This document shows positions 17,933 to 27,605 of a stretch of 64,000 nucleotides of DNA, one piece after another. A program made the translations under genes and the position numbers. This stretch comes from Fervidobacterium sp. (lineage in GTDB: Bacteria; Thermotogota; Thermotogae; Thermotogales; Fervidobacteriaceae). The stretch is taken from NCBI GenBank assembly GCA_026419195.1, contig JANZZV010000003.1, positions 145,806 to 209,805 of the forward strand, read 5' to 3'. The stretch's first letter is position 1; the number at the start of each line of letters is the position of its first letter. The notes under the pieces were generated by a model. The model ran no database searches. It saw nothing but the letters and a program-made list of their open reading frames with translations, and was not told the origin of the DNA.

Positions 17933-18757
17933 GTGATCGTTAGAAGAAGAAAAGTTGATAATTCAAAAAATAGGAATTTTCATTTTGGTGGTTTTCTATC
18001 ATCAGTCTTGGGAAACATAATAATCATATTAACTGCAATCATCACAGGAATTCTAGCTGGTCTTTTGTTTTTTTACCTATCTATGTATGTCCAGGCAAAG
18101 AAGGTCTCCACGATCTTACCAAGTTATATCAACATGGATTCCAAGAAAGCAGAGCAAGAGCTCAAGAAAATGGGATTCAAAGTTGTGGTTTTGGGTGAAA
18201 GTGGTAAAGTTATTAAAATGGACCCTTTGCCTGGTAGAAACGTTAAGCTGGGTAGGGAAGTTAAACTATTCACTGAAAATATAAAGATGGTGAAGATCGT
18301 ATTACCAGATTTTAAGTACAGCTGGTATAAAACAGTTGAACGTATAATGAAAGAACTCAATATCAGTACATCAATAAGAGTAGTTGATTCCAATGAAATA
18401 TATGGTACTGTTCTTTCTACCTTGCCGGAACCTGGAAAAGAGATAGCATCGTCGCAGAATATAATCTTGTATATTTCATCTGGTAAAACTACCACTGAAT
18501 CATCTCAAAAAGATAATTCTATTTCCGAAGAGCAATTAAGCACCTCAGAAACAACAAGTACAGTTGATCACCCCGGTGGACCTGTTGAAGTAGTACCTCC
18601 TTCTGTTGATTTAAACACTATTCAAAAAATAACACCAAACGATACTAAAACAAAACTTGATGAATCCCAAAGTAAAGGTACTCCAACAGAATTGCCTTCT
18701 TTTGAAGAAAACAAACCTACTAATCCTGAACAATCAATTGAAGGAGGACAGTTTTAA
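17933..18757 (+). CDS. Membrane-anchored PASTA-domain protein lacking a kinase domain
   Basis: A short basic cytoplasmic tail, one membrane helix (about residues 28-52), then two PASTA-like repeats (about 58-112 and 116-182) with the pattern LPxYxxxxxxxAEQELKKMGF...PLPGxxVKxGxEVKL, and a Thr/Ser/Pro-rich tail of about 90 residues. PASTA domains bind muropeptides and usually end PrkC/Stk-type kinases. Here no kinase domain precedes the helix. GTG 17933 follows GGAGGTG; the ATG 2 bases earlier hits a stop. Its stop overlaps the rsgA start by one base. Confidence 0.85.
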   Translation: MIVRRRKVDNSKNRNFHFGGFLSSVLGNIIIILTAIITGILAGLLFFYLSMYVQAKKVSTILPSYINMDSKKAEQELKKMGFKVVVLGESGKVIKMDPLPGRNVKLGREVKLFTENIKMVKIVLPDFKYSWYKTVERIMKELNISTSIRVVDSNEIYGTVLSTLPEPGKEIASSQNIILYISSGKTTTESSQKDNSISEEQLSTSETTSTVDHPGGPVEVVPPSVDLNTIQKITPNDTKTKLDESQSKGTPTELPSFEENKPTNPEQSIEGGQF

Positions 18758-19635
18758 TGGGAAATAAGGAAGGTAGAAATATTGGAATAGTCGTAAAATT
18801 TTATTCACACCTTTTAGTGGTTGAAGATGTTGACACGCAGGAACGTATACTATGCAAATTGCGTGGAAAGTTTAAGAAACAAGGCATCAGACCAATTACA
18901 GGTGATTTAGTTGAGTACAATAAGGTTATCAATAATGAAGGAGTTGTAGAAAATATACTGAATAGAAAAACAGAGTTAAAAAAACCAAGTGTTGCAAACG
19001 TTGATCAAGTTGTAATTGTGACAACTCTCGATAAACCAGTAGTCTCGCTCGACATTGTAGACAGATTCATATTGTTGGTTGAGAATGAAAACTTACCGAT
19101 AGTTATAGTATTGAATAAGATTGATTTGTTAAGTGACAGGGAAGTAAAGGACTTTGAGAGCATATACAGTCCGCTTTATCCCGTTGTGAAAACAAGTGCT
19201 CTAAGAAAAGCAGGCTTGGAAGAATTGAAAGAATATTTGAAAAATAAAGTGTCGGTCTTTGCGGGAATGTCAGGAGTTGGAAAAAGCAGCTTGCTAAATT
19301 CGATTGAAAGTCATTTGAGATTAAGAACCGGTGAAATATCAGAGAAACTAAGTAGAGGGAAACACACAACAACTGCCGCTGAACTACTTAAATTGTCATT
19401 CGGAGGTTGGGTTGTCGATACTCCAGGATTTGCAAGCTTGGATATCGATGGCATTACTCCACACAAATTAAGAGAGCTCTTCATAGAGTTTCCAACAGAT
19501 ATGTGTTACTTCCCAGACTGTTTACACGTAGATGAACCAGGATGTTATGTAAAAGAATTATTGTCAAAGGGCAAGATAAAAAGTTCAAGATACGAAAGTT
19601 ATCGAAAATTTCTAAAAGAGATAGAAGAACAATAA
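18757..19635 (+). CDS. rsgA: Ribosome small-subunit biogenesis GTPase RsgA
   Basis: A circularly permuted GTPase that acts in late 30S maturation. Motifs run in the permuted order: NKIDLL (G4), then GMSGVGKSSLLN (G1), and DTPGF (G3). An N-terminal OB fold precedes them, and the zinc-binding C terminus has CYFPDCLHVDEPGC. Length 292 is normal. The ATG overlaps the stop of the PASTA gene (TAATG), showing coupling. Confidence 0.96.
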   Translation: MGNKEGRNIGIVVKFYSHLLVVEDVDTQERILCKLRGKFKKQGIRPITGDLVEYNKVINNEGVVENILNRKTELKKPSVANVDQVVIVTTLDKPVVSLDIVDRFILLVENENLPIVIVLNKIDLLSDREVKDFESIYSPLYPVVKTSALRKAGLEELKEYLKNKVSVFAGMSGVGKSSLLNSIESHLRLRTGEISEKLSRGKHTTTAAELLKLSFGGWVVDTPGFASLDIDGITPHKLRELFIEFPTDMCYFPDCLHVDEPGCYVKELLSKGKIKSSRYESYRKFLKEIEEQ

Positions 19636-19657
19636 AATAAGAGCGAATCTGTTCAAA

Positions 19658-20878
19658 TTACTCTGTAAAGAGGTTTGTTAACCTTTTGAACAATGCATTT
19701 ATCTTGATTTGCAATGATGTATTTATAATAGAAGGCATTTTGAAATCCACATAACCCTGATTTAACGATGCTTTGTAAACTTCTTCGAGTTTGTCCACCA
19801 TCTTGTTCATAGACCAGTTCTTTTCAACGTAGACTGTTCCTTTTTTACTAAGTTCTTCTTTATTTTCCATAGCCTTTAATATCGCATTGTAAAACTCGTC
19901 CTCATCTATACCTGTAGTTATAGCACCTTCACCGTTGACAAGCACATTTGCAATACCTTTATACGCAATTGCAACAACGGGAGTACCACTTGCTAAAGCC
20001 TCAAGAACAACAAGCCCTTGGGTTTCTGTCAAAGATGAAAAGACAAACAAATCAGATGCTTTATAATAATCTTTGATCTTTTTATGGGGCACATAACCTG
20101 TAAAAACCGTCCTATTCATAATGTTATTTTCTTGAACAAATTCTTCAAGCTCCTTCCTCTGTGGTCCATCGCCAACAACTAAGAACCAAATTCCCGCATT
20201 CTCATGCATAATTCTTTTGACAACTTTGAACAAAAATTCTAAATTTTTTTCTTTTGCAAGTCTCCCTGCATACATGAGAAGCGTAACGTCTTTTGGAATA
20301 TTATACATCTTCCTGACATCTACTTCGGGTGGCTTTGAAAATTCTATGGTGTCGATTCCAGTCGGTATAACTTCTATAGGTCTTTGAACGTTGTATCTCA
20401 AAAGCTCGGTTTTGATCTCCTCTGTAGGTGCTATTACAAAGTTTACTTTATTGCAAAACCAACGTGAAAACTCCTCAACGGTCTTTCTGTCAGGAGTAAA
20501 TGGTGGGGGTACATAGTGCCGGTATTCAGTTAACAGCGTATGATAAGTGTGAACATGAGGAATTTTTAACTCTTTTTGTACCTTTAAAGCTCTTATACCA
20601 AGGGCAAGTGGATCATGACTATGAATTATCTCAATTTTGTTTTCTTTTGCGAATTCCATGATTTTTAGATGATTTGCAAAAACAATTTTATGCTGCTTTT
20701 CCAATAGAAATTTAACACCAGGTACAACAAGAACATGTTTCTCATCGTCAGGCGCTACAGGTGCAACTATGTAAACTTCGTGTCCCCTAAGCTCAAGGTA
20801 CTTTTTCGACAAATGTATAGATGTTGCTACACCGTTTATTTGGGGTAAATAAGTGTCTGAAACCATTAAAATATTCAT
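19658..20878 (-). CDS. GT4-family glycosyltransferase
   Basis: A GT-B glycosyltransferase with the N-terminal NGVATSIHLSKKYLELRGHEV motif, HSHDPLALG, a middle GRLAKEKN, and the C-terminal donor site SSLTETQGLVVLEALASGTPVVA. The closest pattern I know is bacterial diacylglycerol glucosyltransferases, so a membrane glycolipid is a plausible product. The ATG overlaps the stop of the RND exporter gene (ATGA). It is the last of 14 minus-strand genes. Sugar donor and acceptor cannot be read from the sequence. Confidence 0.9.
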   Translation of the reverse strand: MNILMVSDTYLPQINGVATSIHLSKKYLELRGHEVYIVAPVAPDDEKHVLVVPGVKFLLEKQHKIVFANHLKIMEFAKENKIEIIHSHDPLALGIRALKVQKELKIPHVHTYHTLLTEYRHYVPPPFTPDRKTVEEFSRWFCNKVNFVIAPTEEIKTELLRYNVQRPIEVIPTGIDTIEFSKPPEVDVRKMYNIPKDVTLLMYAGRLAKEKNLEFLFKVVKRIMHENAGIWFLVVGDGPQRKELEEFVQENNIMNRTVFTGYVPHKKIKDYYKASDLFVFSSLTETQGLVVLEALASGTPVVAIAYKGIANVLVNGEGAITTGIDEDEFYNAILKAMENKEELSKKGTVYVEKNWSMNKMVDKLEEVYKASLNQGYVDFKMPSIINTSLQIKINALFKRLTNLFTE

Positions 20879-23223
20879 TGATTATCACCTTTTTTCGTGC
20901 GTTTTGGATATTTATCAACTGTGTTAAGATACCAAAATAATGAAATAAACAATGTTCCCAAAAGCCCTGACGATGTTACAAAGCCAAATTCTCTAAGCAA
21001 TTTACCACGCGCTACCAAGAAACTTGCAAAGGAAGTTACAGTTGTTAAGATAGACATTATAACTGCCTTCTCAGTTTTTATGATACTTTCTCTTCCAAAC
21101 TTAACGCTGTGATCAAGCTCAACTAAACTGTCCACGCCTATTCCCAAGAATATAGGGAGTACAATGAATGTTATAAAGGTAGTTTTTATCCCAACAAGAT
21201 AAGAAATTCCAAAAGCTGCTAAGGTATTAAGTGAGGTTAATAACAATATATACCATGCTTTCTTAAAACTTTTAAAATCTATGAAAAGAACCAAAAACTC
21301 GACAACAAAAACAAGTCCAAAAACCCATAAAGTAGAGGCTATCAATTCCTCAATTATATTATAGAAAAGTGCTGTGTAACCATAAACTCTGTATCCTCTC
21401 AGTGATTCGAAAAATTTTTTAACATTATTGTCTGCCCATATGTCTATTGCTGGTGTTACATAAGCAAGTAGATAAGTCTTACCACTAATATCTCTGTAGA
21501 ATAAACTTGGTATATCCTTTTCCATTAACTTGAATAAATCCTCGGTTGTAGAAATGTTCTTTATAACATCAACTGTTGAAACAAAACTTTCGTAAAGTCC
21601 ATACTTTTTAAATATTATCTCAAGTAACGGTACATGTGTGAGTTGTAAAACTTGAAGATATATGTTTGTTCTTTCTTCTGCAATCTTTTCTGGATTTTGG
21701 ATAAACGATAGTATGGAAAAATCTGCAGATATAAGTTTCTTATCTTTGAGCTCTTTTAATGTTTTTTCAAGTCGCTGAGTGTTTGACTCAGCTATGACTA
21801 TATCACTTGTTCCAACAGCTCCAAATTTTTTAGATATAAGATCTGAAGTTACAGTGGATTCGGAATCAATTGATATTAAGCTCGAGGTAGTGTAAGAAAA
21901 GTTTATTATTGAATACACACCGATTAACGCCATTACAATGGCACTCAAAATGGTCAGTGTGTACAAAACTTTAGTTCTTCTTACAATGTCGACAAACCTC
22001 ACATAAGTTTCTCGTTGCCTGGTCTTGAATCTATTTAGCAACTTGTCGTGTGCCAAAGGAACAAATGTGTTAAAGATGGTAAAGTATATGAATATACCAA
22101 TGGAAACAGATACTCCCATTTGCTTAATGGCATTCGATGGACTTAACAACATTGTCGCAAATGCCAGAGCAGTTGTAAGCATAGAAATAAAAGAAGGACG
22201 GAAGTTTTCAATAAAAGCATTTACTATACTCTCTCTACTAACCCCTTCAACGTTAAAGCGTTCTTGTATTCTCGTAACTATGTACATTGCATAGTCTATT
22301 CCAAGGCCAAGTAACATAGCGTTAACAAACGTTGTAACTATGTTTAACTCTTTGAGAACTAATGCTATCAACCCGAGACTAACTGCCATTGACATTATTA
22401 GTCCTGTAAACAACAAAACAAGTTCCAACCAACTACCGAATCCCAATATTAATATTACCACTATTCCAACAAGCGAAATAACACTTGTTATCGTAAAATC
22501 CTTAGATGCCTGAATATTTGCTTCGTACGTTCCCATGACGCCACCCGTGAATTTTATTTCAACGTTGTATTTTTTCTCAAAGTTTTTCGAAGTAACTTTC
22601 AAAGATTCCACAGCTTGCGTAACAAAACTCACATCTGACATCGGACGAGAAATCGAAAAATTCATTACAATAAGATCGTTGTCAGGAGAGATAAGATAAT
22701 ATTTTTTAATTCCACTTTTCTTCACAAGTTCATCGAGATAAAAATTCAAATCGTACAAACTAGAGCCCAAGTTTCTCCAAAACCGAAAATCGACTAATGT
22801 TCTGGGCTCAACACTTAATAAACTTTGGTAATATTTCACACTATCAGATATTGAACCTTCACTTATAGATAACATACCATATTTAACAAGTGTTTCTGGG
22901 TTATCAAAAGGTTCAGCTTGGTTTATATACTTACTCCTTTCGAATAAATCCTTTAGCTCTTGAGCAATTATATCAGGATTATACTTTTTTACACCAGTTA
23001 CAGCTATGACAAGTGTGTTGGACGTAACTTTTTCAGAAGTGTATTTAACCATGTCTCGAAATGTAGGATCATCCTTGGGTGCAAGTCCTGTTATGTCAGC
23101 GTTTATTTTTAATCCAAAGGCAGCGTACAAACCCAAACAAGCAGACAGAATAATTAAAACTATCAAGACCGTTTTTGAGTTGTTAAGTATGAATTCTACG
23201 TACAGCTTTGCAAATTTCTCCAA
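20875..23223 (-). CDS. RND/MMPL superfamily exporter
   Basis: About 780 residues with the RND layout in duplicate: helix 1, a large extracytoplasmic loop, then a bundle of about five helices (around residues 225-400), repeated in the second half (around 415 and 630-770). The segment GLGIDYAMYIVTRIQERF in half one and GIGVDSLVELDHSV in half two match the MMPL/hydrophobe exporter group rather than heavy-metal or AcrB pumps. TTG 23223 is preferred to TTG 23232 because GGAGGG abuts the latter. It is coupled by ATGA to the glycosyltransferase, suggesting lipid or glycolipid transport. Confidence 0.88.
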   Translation of the reverse strand: MEKFAKLYVEFILNNSKTVLIVLIILSACLGLYAAFGLKINADITGLAPKDDPTFRDMVKYTSEKVTSNTLVIAVTGVKKYNPDIIAQELKDLFERSKYINQAEPFDNPETLVKYGMLSISEGSISDSVKYYQSLLSVEPRTLVDFRFWRNLGSSLYDLNFYLDELVKKSGIKKYYLISPDNDLIVMNFSISRPMSDVSFVTQAVESLKVTSKNFEKKYNVEIKFTGGVMGTYEANIQASKDFTITSVISLVGIVVILILGFGSWLELVLLFTGLIMSMAVSLGLIALVLKELNIVTTFVNAMLLGLGIDYAMYIVTRIQERFNVEGVSRESIVNAFIENFRPSFISMLTTALAFATMLLSPSNAIKQMGVSVSIGIFIYFTIFNTFVPLAHDKLLNRFKTRQRETYVRFVDIVRRTKVLYTLTILSAIVMALIGVYSIINFSYTTSSLISIDSESTVTSDLISKKFGAVGTSDIVIAESNTQRLEKTLKELKDKKLISADFSILSFIQNPEKIAEERTNIYLQVLQLTHVPLLEIIFKKYGLYESFVSTVDVIKNISTTEDLFKLMEKDIPSLFYRDISGKTYLLAYVTPAIDIWADNNVKKFFESLRGYRVYGYTALFYNIIEELIASTLWVFGLVFVVEFLVLFIDFKSFKKAWYILLLTSLNTLAAFGISYLVGIKTTFITFIVLPIFLGIGVDSLVELDHSVKFGRESIIKTEKAVIMSILTTVTSFASFLVARGKLLREFGFVTSSGLLGTLFISLFWYLNTVDKYPKRTKKGDNQ

Positions 23224-23224
23224 T

Positions 23225-23626
23225 TTAGACAACCCTCCATATCAGAAATATTATCAACATTAAGCCGTTGAATATAATTATCGGAAATCTTTTTGAAAAA
23301 CGTGGTTTTATAAAATTCGAAAGTATATAACATACGACGAAAGAGTAGTGAAAAGAATAACCATGCCAACCAATGCGAAATGCAATCGCAGGTGCAAAAG
23401 AATATACTATGAGCCTCTGAACTTCTTTGAAAACATCCTTAGCTTCTAAGAATATACTTGAGAAAAATACAAGCGTCGGAACGTACAGTATGAAAAAATT
23501 GAAAATTAAACTGTCAACCATAAAAACATTAAGGTGTAATCTTGCGGCTGACCATGTGTAAAGTATCACTAAAAATAAGAGCGCAAAAACAGACTTAATC
23601 ATCTCTGGATAAGCTTTTTTACTCAG
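23225..23626 (-). CDS. Small integral membrane protein of unknown function
   Basis: About 133 residues with four or five predicted helices and no recognised family. The start is uncertain. The longest frame begins at TTG 23650, but that codon overlaps a TATAAT-like element and precedes the only good ribosome site (GGAGGGAG, 23643-23636). The in-frame codon at the right distance is CTG 23626; ATG 23602 is the next possibility. The stop lies one base before the preferred RND exporter start, so the two are probably coupled and may work together. Confidence 0.65.
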   Translation of the reverse strand: MSKKAYPEMIKSVFALLFLVILYTWSAARLHLNVFMVDSLIFNFFILYVPTLVFFSSIFLEAKDVFKEVQRLIVYSFAPAIAFRIGWHGYSFHYSFVVCYILSNFIKPRFSKRFPIIIFNGLMLIIFLIWRVV

Positions 23627-23666
23627 TCTAAGACACTCCCTCCAGTACAATTATACCTATCTATCT

Positions 23667-24209
23667 TTATTTATTATCATTTATTATCTCCACTTTATAT
23701 TTTTCCGCAATGAGTTTTATCAAATTCTCGTCTGACTTCATGGTTGAAAATGACAAAGTTCGTCCATTTAAAGCATAATATAGCGCTTCACCAAAAGTAA
23801 AACGCGAATCCTTTGAATAATAAATGGAAGGATACCATGTAAAACTTATGTGTTTTATTTTAAATGTCACTTCTTCAATTCCAATACCCCACCAATATCG
23901 CCACACTTTCTTTATTACTTGCTTTCGTGCCCTTACATCTTGCACCTGAAAGATAATATCTTCCAATTCTTTCATATTTTTGATTTTGGTAGGTATACGT
24001 TTGTTATATTCTAAGAAAAATAACTGCTTGTTGATTTCGTTAGCTTTTTGTTTTATAAAGCGCTGATAAGGATTTCTAACAGAAAGAAAGGGAGAAGGTA
24101 AGACCTCCTCCTGTGTTATTTCTCTTTTTTGTGAGATGAGCACCAAAAAAAGTATTAAAAGTATTATTGATAACAAAAAGAAAAATACAGCGTAAAATTC
24201 AATCTTCAT
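23667..24209 (-). CDS. Membrane-anchored protein of unknown function
   Basis: One N-terminal helix (about residues 5-27), then about 150 mostly polar residues rich in basic and aromatic residues (KKVWRYWWGIGIEEVTFK). No family recognised. ATG 24209 lies 7 bases after the ctpA stop, in the same operon. The topology suggests an anchored domain, side unclear. Confidence 0.7.
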   Translation of the reverse strand: MKIEFYAVFFFLLSIILLILFLVLISQKREITQEEVLPSPFLSVRNPYQRFIKQKANEINKQLFFLEYNKRIPTKIKNMKELEDIIFQVQDVRARKQVIKKVWRYWWGIGIEEVTFKIKHISFTWYPSIYYSKDSRFTFGEALYYALNGRTLSFSTMKSDENLIKLIAEKYKVEIINDNK

Positions 24210-24216
24210 AAGATCT

Positions 24217-25434
24217 TTATTTCTTTTGGTTCTTAGTTATGTTTTCGAGCGCAGCTTTGATTACAGGATCGTTTGTGTCTACTTCCATTTCCGTTAGAGT
24301 GTAAGCTTTAGCTTCTACTTTCCTTGACGTATTCGTAGATTCTTGAACAGGTATGTTAGGCTCTATTCCTACTTTGTGTATATCTTTACCTAACGGCGTG
24401 AGATAGTGAGCAATTGTAAGAAATACCGTTCCACCATTACTCAATGGGAATCCCCTCTGAACAGAACCTTTACCAAAGGTCCTTTGTCCAACAAGAATCG
24501 CTCTATTATTGTCCTTAAGTGCAGCAGCCACAATTTCCGAAGCTGAAGCAGAACCATTGTTAACAAGAACTGCTATTGGCACCTTTGGATAGTTGTTTCC
24601 TTGACTTACGTATCTATCAGTGATTTTACCATTTCTGTCTTTTACCGATACTATTATCTTTCCAGCATCAAGGAAATAATTTGCTACTTGGATTGCTACG
24701 TCGAGTAATCCTCCAGGATTGTTACGCAGATCTAAGATGAGAGCTTCTATTTGTTGATCGTAAAGTCTTTTCAAAGCCTTTTGTAATTCACCCGGCACCG
24801 GTTCATTGAATTTTGTTAGTAATATGTATCCTACTTTCCTACCATTGTAATTTGTGACGCCGGTTTTGACAGGTATTATTTGTATAATTTCTCTGATTAT
24901 TTTTACCTCTATGATATCTTTTCCTCTTTTTATAGTAAGTTTAACTTCTGTACCTGGTTTACCTCTCATCTTGTTAACAGCTTCCATATACTCCATTTCA
25001 CTAACAGGTTGATCGTTTATACCTATAATCAAGTCACCAGGTTGCAATCCAGCACGCCATGCTGGTGTACCGTACATAGGACTGATCACTTTCACAGCTT
25101 TATTGTCACTGTCGTAAGTAACCTCTATTCCCAAACCTCCGTACTGTCCTTCCATCTCTATCTGTTGCTCAGTCATCTGACTAGCAGGATAATAATAACT
25201 GAAATCATCGTTGAGTCCTTTGACCATACCGTCTATTGCAGAATCTATCAACTTGTCAAAGTTGACTTTGTTTATTTCATAATAATGAGCGTTAATCCGG
25301 TACAATGTTTCATAGAGTGGTGATAAATAATTCAGAAGTTGTGTATCACTTGCTCCCGACAAAATCATACTTGAGGTTACAACAATAATAGCCACGAAAA
25401 TGTAGGATAAAATACCTTTAACTACATCTTTCAT
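24217..25434 (-). CDS. ctpA: S41 C-terminal processing peptidase (CtpA)
   Basis: An exported serine protease with an N-terminal signal/anchor (residues 8-27), a PDZ domain (about 95-180: GGLGIEV...GLQPGDLIIGIND) and the S41 catalytic core. The catalytic dyad is Ser297 in NGSASASE and Lys322 in FGKGSVQ. These enzymes trim exported proteins and cell-wall hydrolases. AAGGTGAGGTG precedes ATG 25434. It sits between trmI and two small membrane proteins; its target may be an envelope protein from the same operon, but that is speculation. Confidence 0.95.
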   Translation of the reverse strand: MKDVVKGILSYIFVAIIVVTSSMILSGASDTQLLNYLSPLYETLYRINAHYYEINKVNFDKLIDSAIDGMVKGLNDDFSYYYPASQMTEQQIEMEGQYGGLGIEVTYDSDNKAVKVISPMYGTPAWRAGLQPGDLIIGINDQPVSEMEYMEAVNKMRGKPGTEVKLTIKRGKDIIEVKIIREIIQIIPVKTGVTNYNGRKVGYILLTKFNEPVPGELQKALKRLYDQQIEALILDLRNNPGGLLDVAIQVANYFLDAGKIIVSVKDRNGKITDRYVSQGNNYPKVPIAVLVNNGSASASEIVAAALKDNNRAILVGQRTFGKGSVQRGFPLSNGGTVFLTIAHYLTPLGKDIHKVGIEPNIPVQESTNTSRKVEAKAYTLTEMEVDTNDPVIKAALENITKNQKK

Positions 25435-25480
25435 ACTTTCACCTCACCTTATTTATTAGCTAACCACTTATTTTGATCTT

Positions 25481-26350
25481 CTATTTGATTTTTTGTTCAG
25501 TATTTTCGCTACTTTCTGGAGTTTCAACATCTCCAAGAGTGTTAATCTCATCACTTGTGATTTCACCTACTTTTTGACTGATAAGTTTGTTCACTTTTCT
25601 GGCAAAAACAAGAAATGTAGTGTGAGCTACCATTCTGTCTACAGGTCTTAACCTATTAGGATAAGGTTTATATTGCCTCATCAGAGATTCCCAAACTTCA
25701 ATATCTATAAATGGAAATTCATACAATCTCTCGAGCACCATCGAGACCTGGTTCGTTGTTGGGCATATTATTCCGAGCCTTCCACCACCAACAAGTGCTT
25801 CCCAACAAATGTGTATGTAATTTTCAGGATCGGGAACATCAAGTAATACAGCATCTACATTTGAATGATCGAACCCTGTGGATATATCTTTCAATTTAAT
25901 TTCAACACTTTCAATAAGTCCCCATTTTGTCAAATTTTCAACAGCAAGGTTATAAAATTCTTCTCTTCTCTCATAGGCATATACTTTACCAGATGGACCT
26001 ACTAACCTTGCCATCGCAGCACACATTGCTCCACTTCCAACACCCGTATCTATAACTTTCGTACCCGGCTTGATGTCAAGTTTTAAAAGTATATAACCTG
26101 AATCCTTTGGATAGATTATCTGTGTTTTTCTTTTCATTGAGAATATTTCATCTATGTACGTTGGATTAAGTATGTAGTAAGACTTTTTTGTCTTTCCTAT
26201 TGTTATAATATCTCCAAATTCCTTGCCAATTATCGAATCAAACTCAATTACACCAAGATGCGTCCCTTTTTTCTCACCTTCCTCAATTTTTACGATGAAT
26301 TTTTTTCCATCTTCCCCATATAGTAATACCCTGTCGCCAGATTTGATCAA
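25481..26350 (-). CDS. trmI: tRNA (adenine-58-N1)-methyltransferase TrmI
   Basis: Adds m1A58 in the T loop, a modification important for tRNA stability at high temperature. An N-terminal beta domain (KSGDRVLLYGEDGKKF) precedes the Rossmann fold with the AdoMet motif DTGVGSGAMCAAMARLVG and the catalytic-region motif LLDVPDPE. The C-terminal 35 residues after FARKVNKL are a polar tail with no clear role. TTG 26350 fits the ribosome site GAGGTGG; GTG 26359 lies within it. Confidence 0.93.
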   Translation of the reverse strand: MIKSGDRVLLYGEDGKKFIVKIEEGEKKGTHLGVIEFDSIIGKEFGDIITIGKTKKSYYILNPTYIDEIFSMKRKTQIIYPKDSGYILLKLDIKPGTKVIDTGVGSGAMCAAMARLVGPSGKVYAYERREEFYNLAVENLTKWGLIESVEIKLKDISTGFDHSNVDAVLLDVPDPENYIHICWEALVGGGRLGIICPTTNQVSMVLERLYEFPFIDIEVWESLMRQYKPYPNRLRPVDRMVAHTTFLVFARKVNKLISQKVGEITSDEINTLGDVETPESSENTEQKIK

Positions 26351-26361
26351 CTTTTCCACCT

Positions 26362-27600
26362 CTACTTTCTAGCAACTCTTCCAAGTTCCAAAATCAAGAT
26401 TGAAAATGTAAATACAGAATAAACCAAATTCGCATTCTCCAAACCAGCAAAGTCTATCGAAATACCAAGGGATAGTATGATAATAAACACCAAAAGAAAA
26501 AATTTTAATTTCCTTTCTTCAAACATACTTAGTTTCTCATCAAGGGATTCTCTGTATAAAATCAGCCTTTCAGCTCTTGATGGAACGATAAATTCTAAGG
26601 TTTTTGGAATTGTAATCCCCCATAAAAATCCAATGATAAACTGGAACAATAAAATCATTCCCATATTTAAAAAGGATTGTAAGAAATACAAAACAGATAA
26701 AAACAACGGCACTGGATAAGACTTTTCGGAAAGAATTTTAACTCTATTTGAACAAATGTACAAACAGTATGCTAAACCAACTGCAAGTGAAAAGACAAGT
26801 TGAGCGATCACAGTATTTTTGAAAGAATAAGAGCTTAGATATTCTACTGTAAATATTTCATGCGAGAAAATAATGCCAAAGATAATCATATTAACTAAAT
26901 CTTTCTTTTGTAAATCACTGAACATAAATAAATTTTTAAGATTAAACCTGTATTCACCTAATTCTGTTTTAGACAGTTTTGTTTTGTATTTCCTATCTTC
27001 TATTATAAAAAACGAAACACAAAGAGCAGAAAGCAAAAATACAAAACCGGAAACAGGTGTCTGTATACCATGAACCACATCTTCAGAATTCAGCATATAT
27101 ACATAGCTAACGATAACACCTATGAATCCCCATAAAAAAACGTGAAATGGTATCAAGAATTTAGTTTGGTAAGTAATTTTATCTTTCACCAACCCAAAGA
27201 ATGCAATAGAGTAGAGTAGTAAGGAAAAATTAAACAAAATAGCTAAACTCAAAATATTTTTCGTTGAGGCATCTGGATTTTTTTGTATAAAAGCAACTAA
27301 GAAAGCTGTAGTAACCGCGAATGAGAGAATGTAAGGAGTTCTTCTTCCGATTGCCGTGCGTGTTATATCGAAAAGATACCCAAAAAACGGTCCAAGTATG
27401 GTAAACATCACCAGCTCTGAAAAGATAGATATGTTCAACAGTGTTGATGATACACGATTTTCAACAAGTAACCTTGGAACTGCAAGTGAATACACTGAAA
27501 GCATAAAACTTACTCCGAATGAACCAAACGATAAAAGCACGATATCTTTGATTTGAATAGCTGAAAATTTTTTGACTTTTTCACGTCTTTGGAATTGCAC
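26362..27600 (-). CDS. MFS-type membrane transporter
   Basis: About 412 residues with roughly 11-12 predicted helices. The loop after helix 2 reads GYLFDITRTAIGRRTPYI, a variant of the GxxxD(R/K)xGRR signature of the major facilitator superfamily, here with a two-residue stretch. No substrate can be named. GTG 27600 sits 6 bases after AGGTGATC; GTG 27609 overlaps the stop of the AMMECR1 gene and has no ribosome site. A long charged loop is present in the middle (around residues 200-225). Confidence 0.8.
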   Translation of the reverse strand: MQFQRREKVKKFSAIQIKDIVLLSFGSFGVSFMLSVYSLAVPRLLVENRVSSTLLNISIFSELVMFTILGPFFGYLFDITRTAIGRRTPYILSFAVTTAFLVAFIQKNPDASTKNILSLAILFNFSLLLYSIAFFGLVKDKITYQTKFLIPFHVFLWGFIGVIVSYVYMLNSEDVVHGIQTPVSGFVFLLSALCVSFFIIEDRKYKTKLSKTELGEYRFNLKNLFMFSDLQKKDLVNMIIFGIIFSHEIFTVEYLSSYSFKNTVIAQLVFSLAVGLAYCLYICSNRVKILSEKSYPVPLFLSVLYFLQSFLNMGMILLFQFIIGFLWGITIPKTLEFIVPSRAERLILYRESLDEKLSMFEERKLKFFLLVFIIILSLGISIDFAGLENANLVYSVFTFSILILELGRVARK

Positions 27601-27605
27601 ATTGA

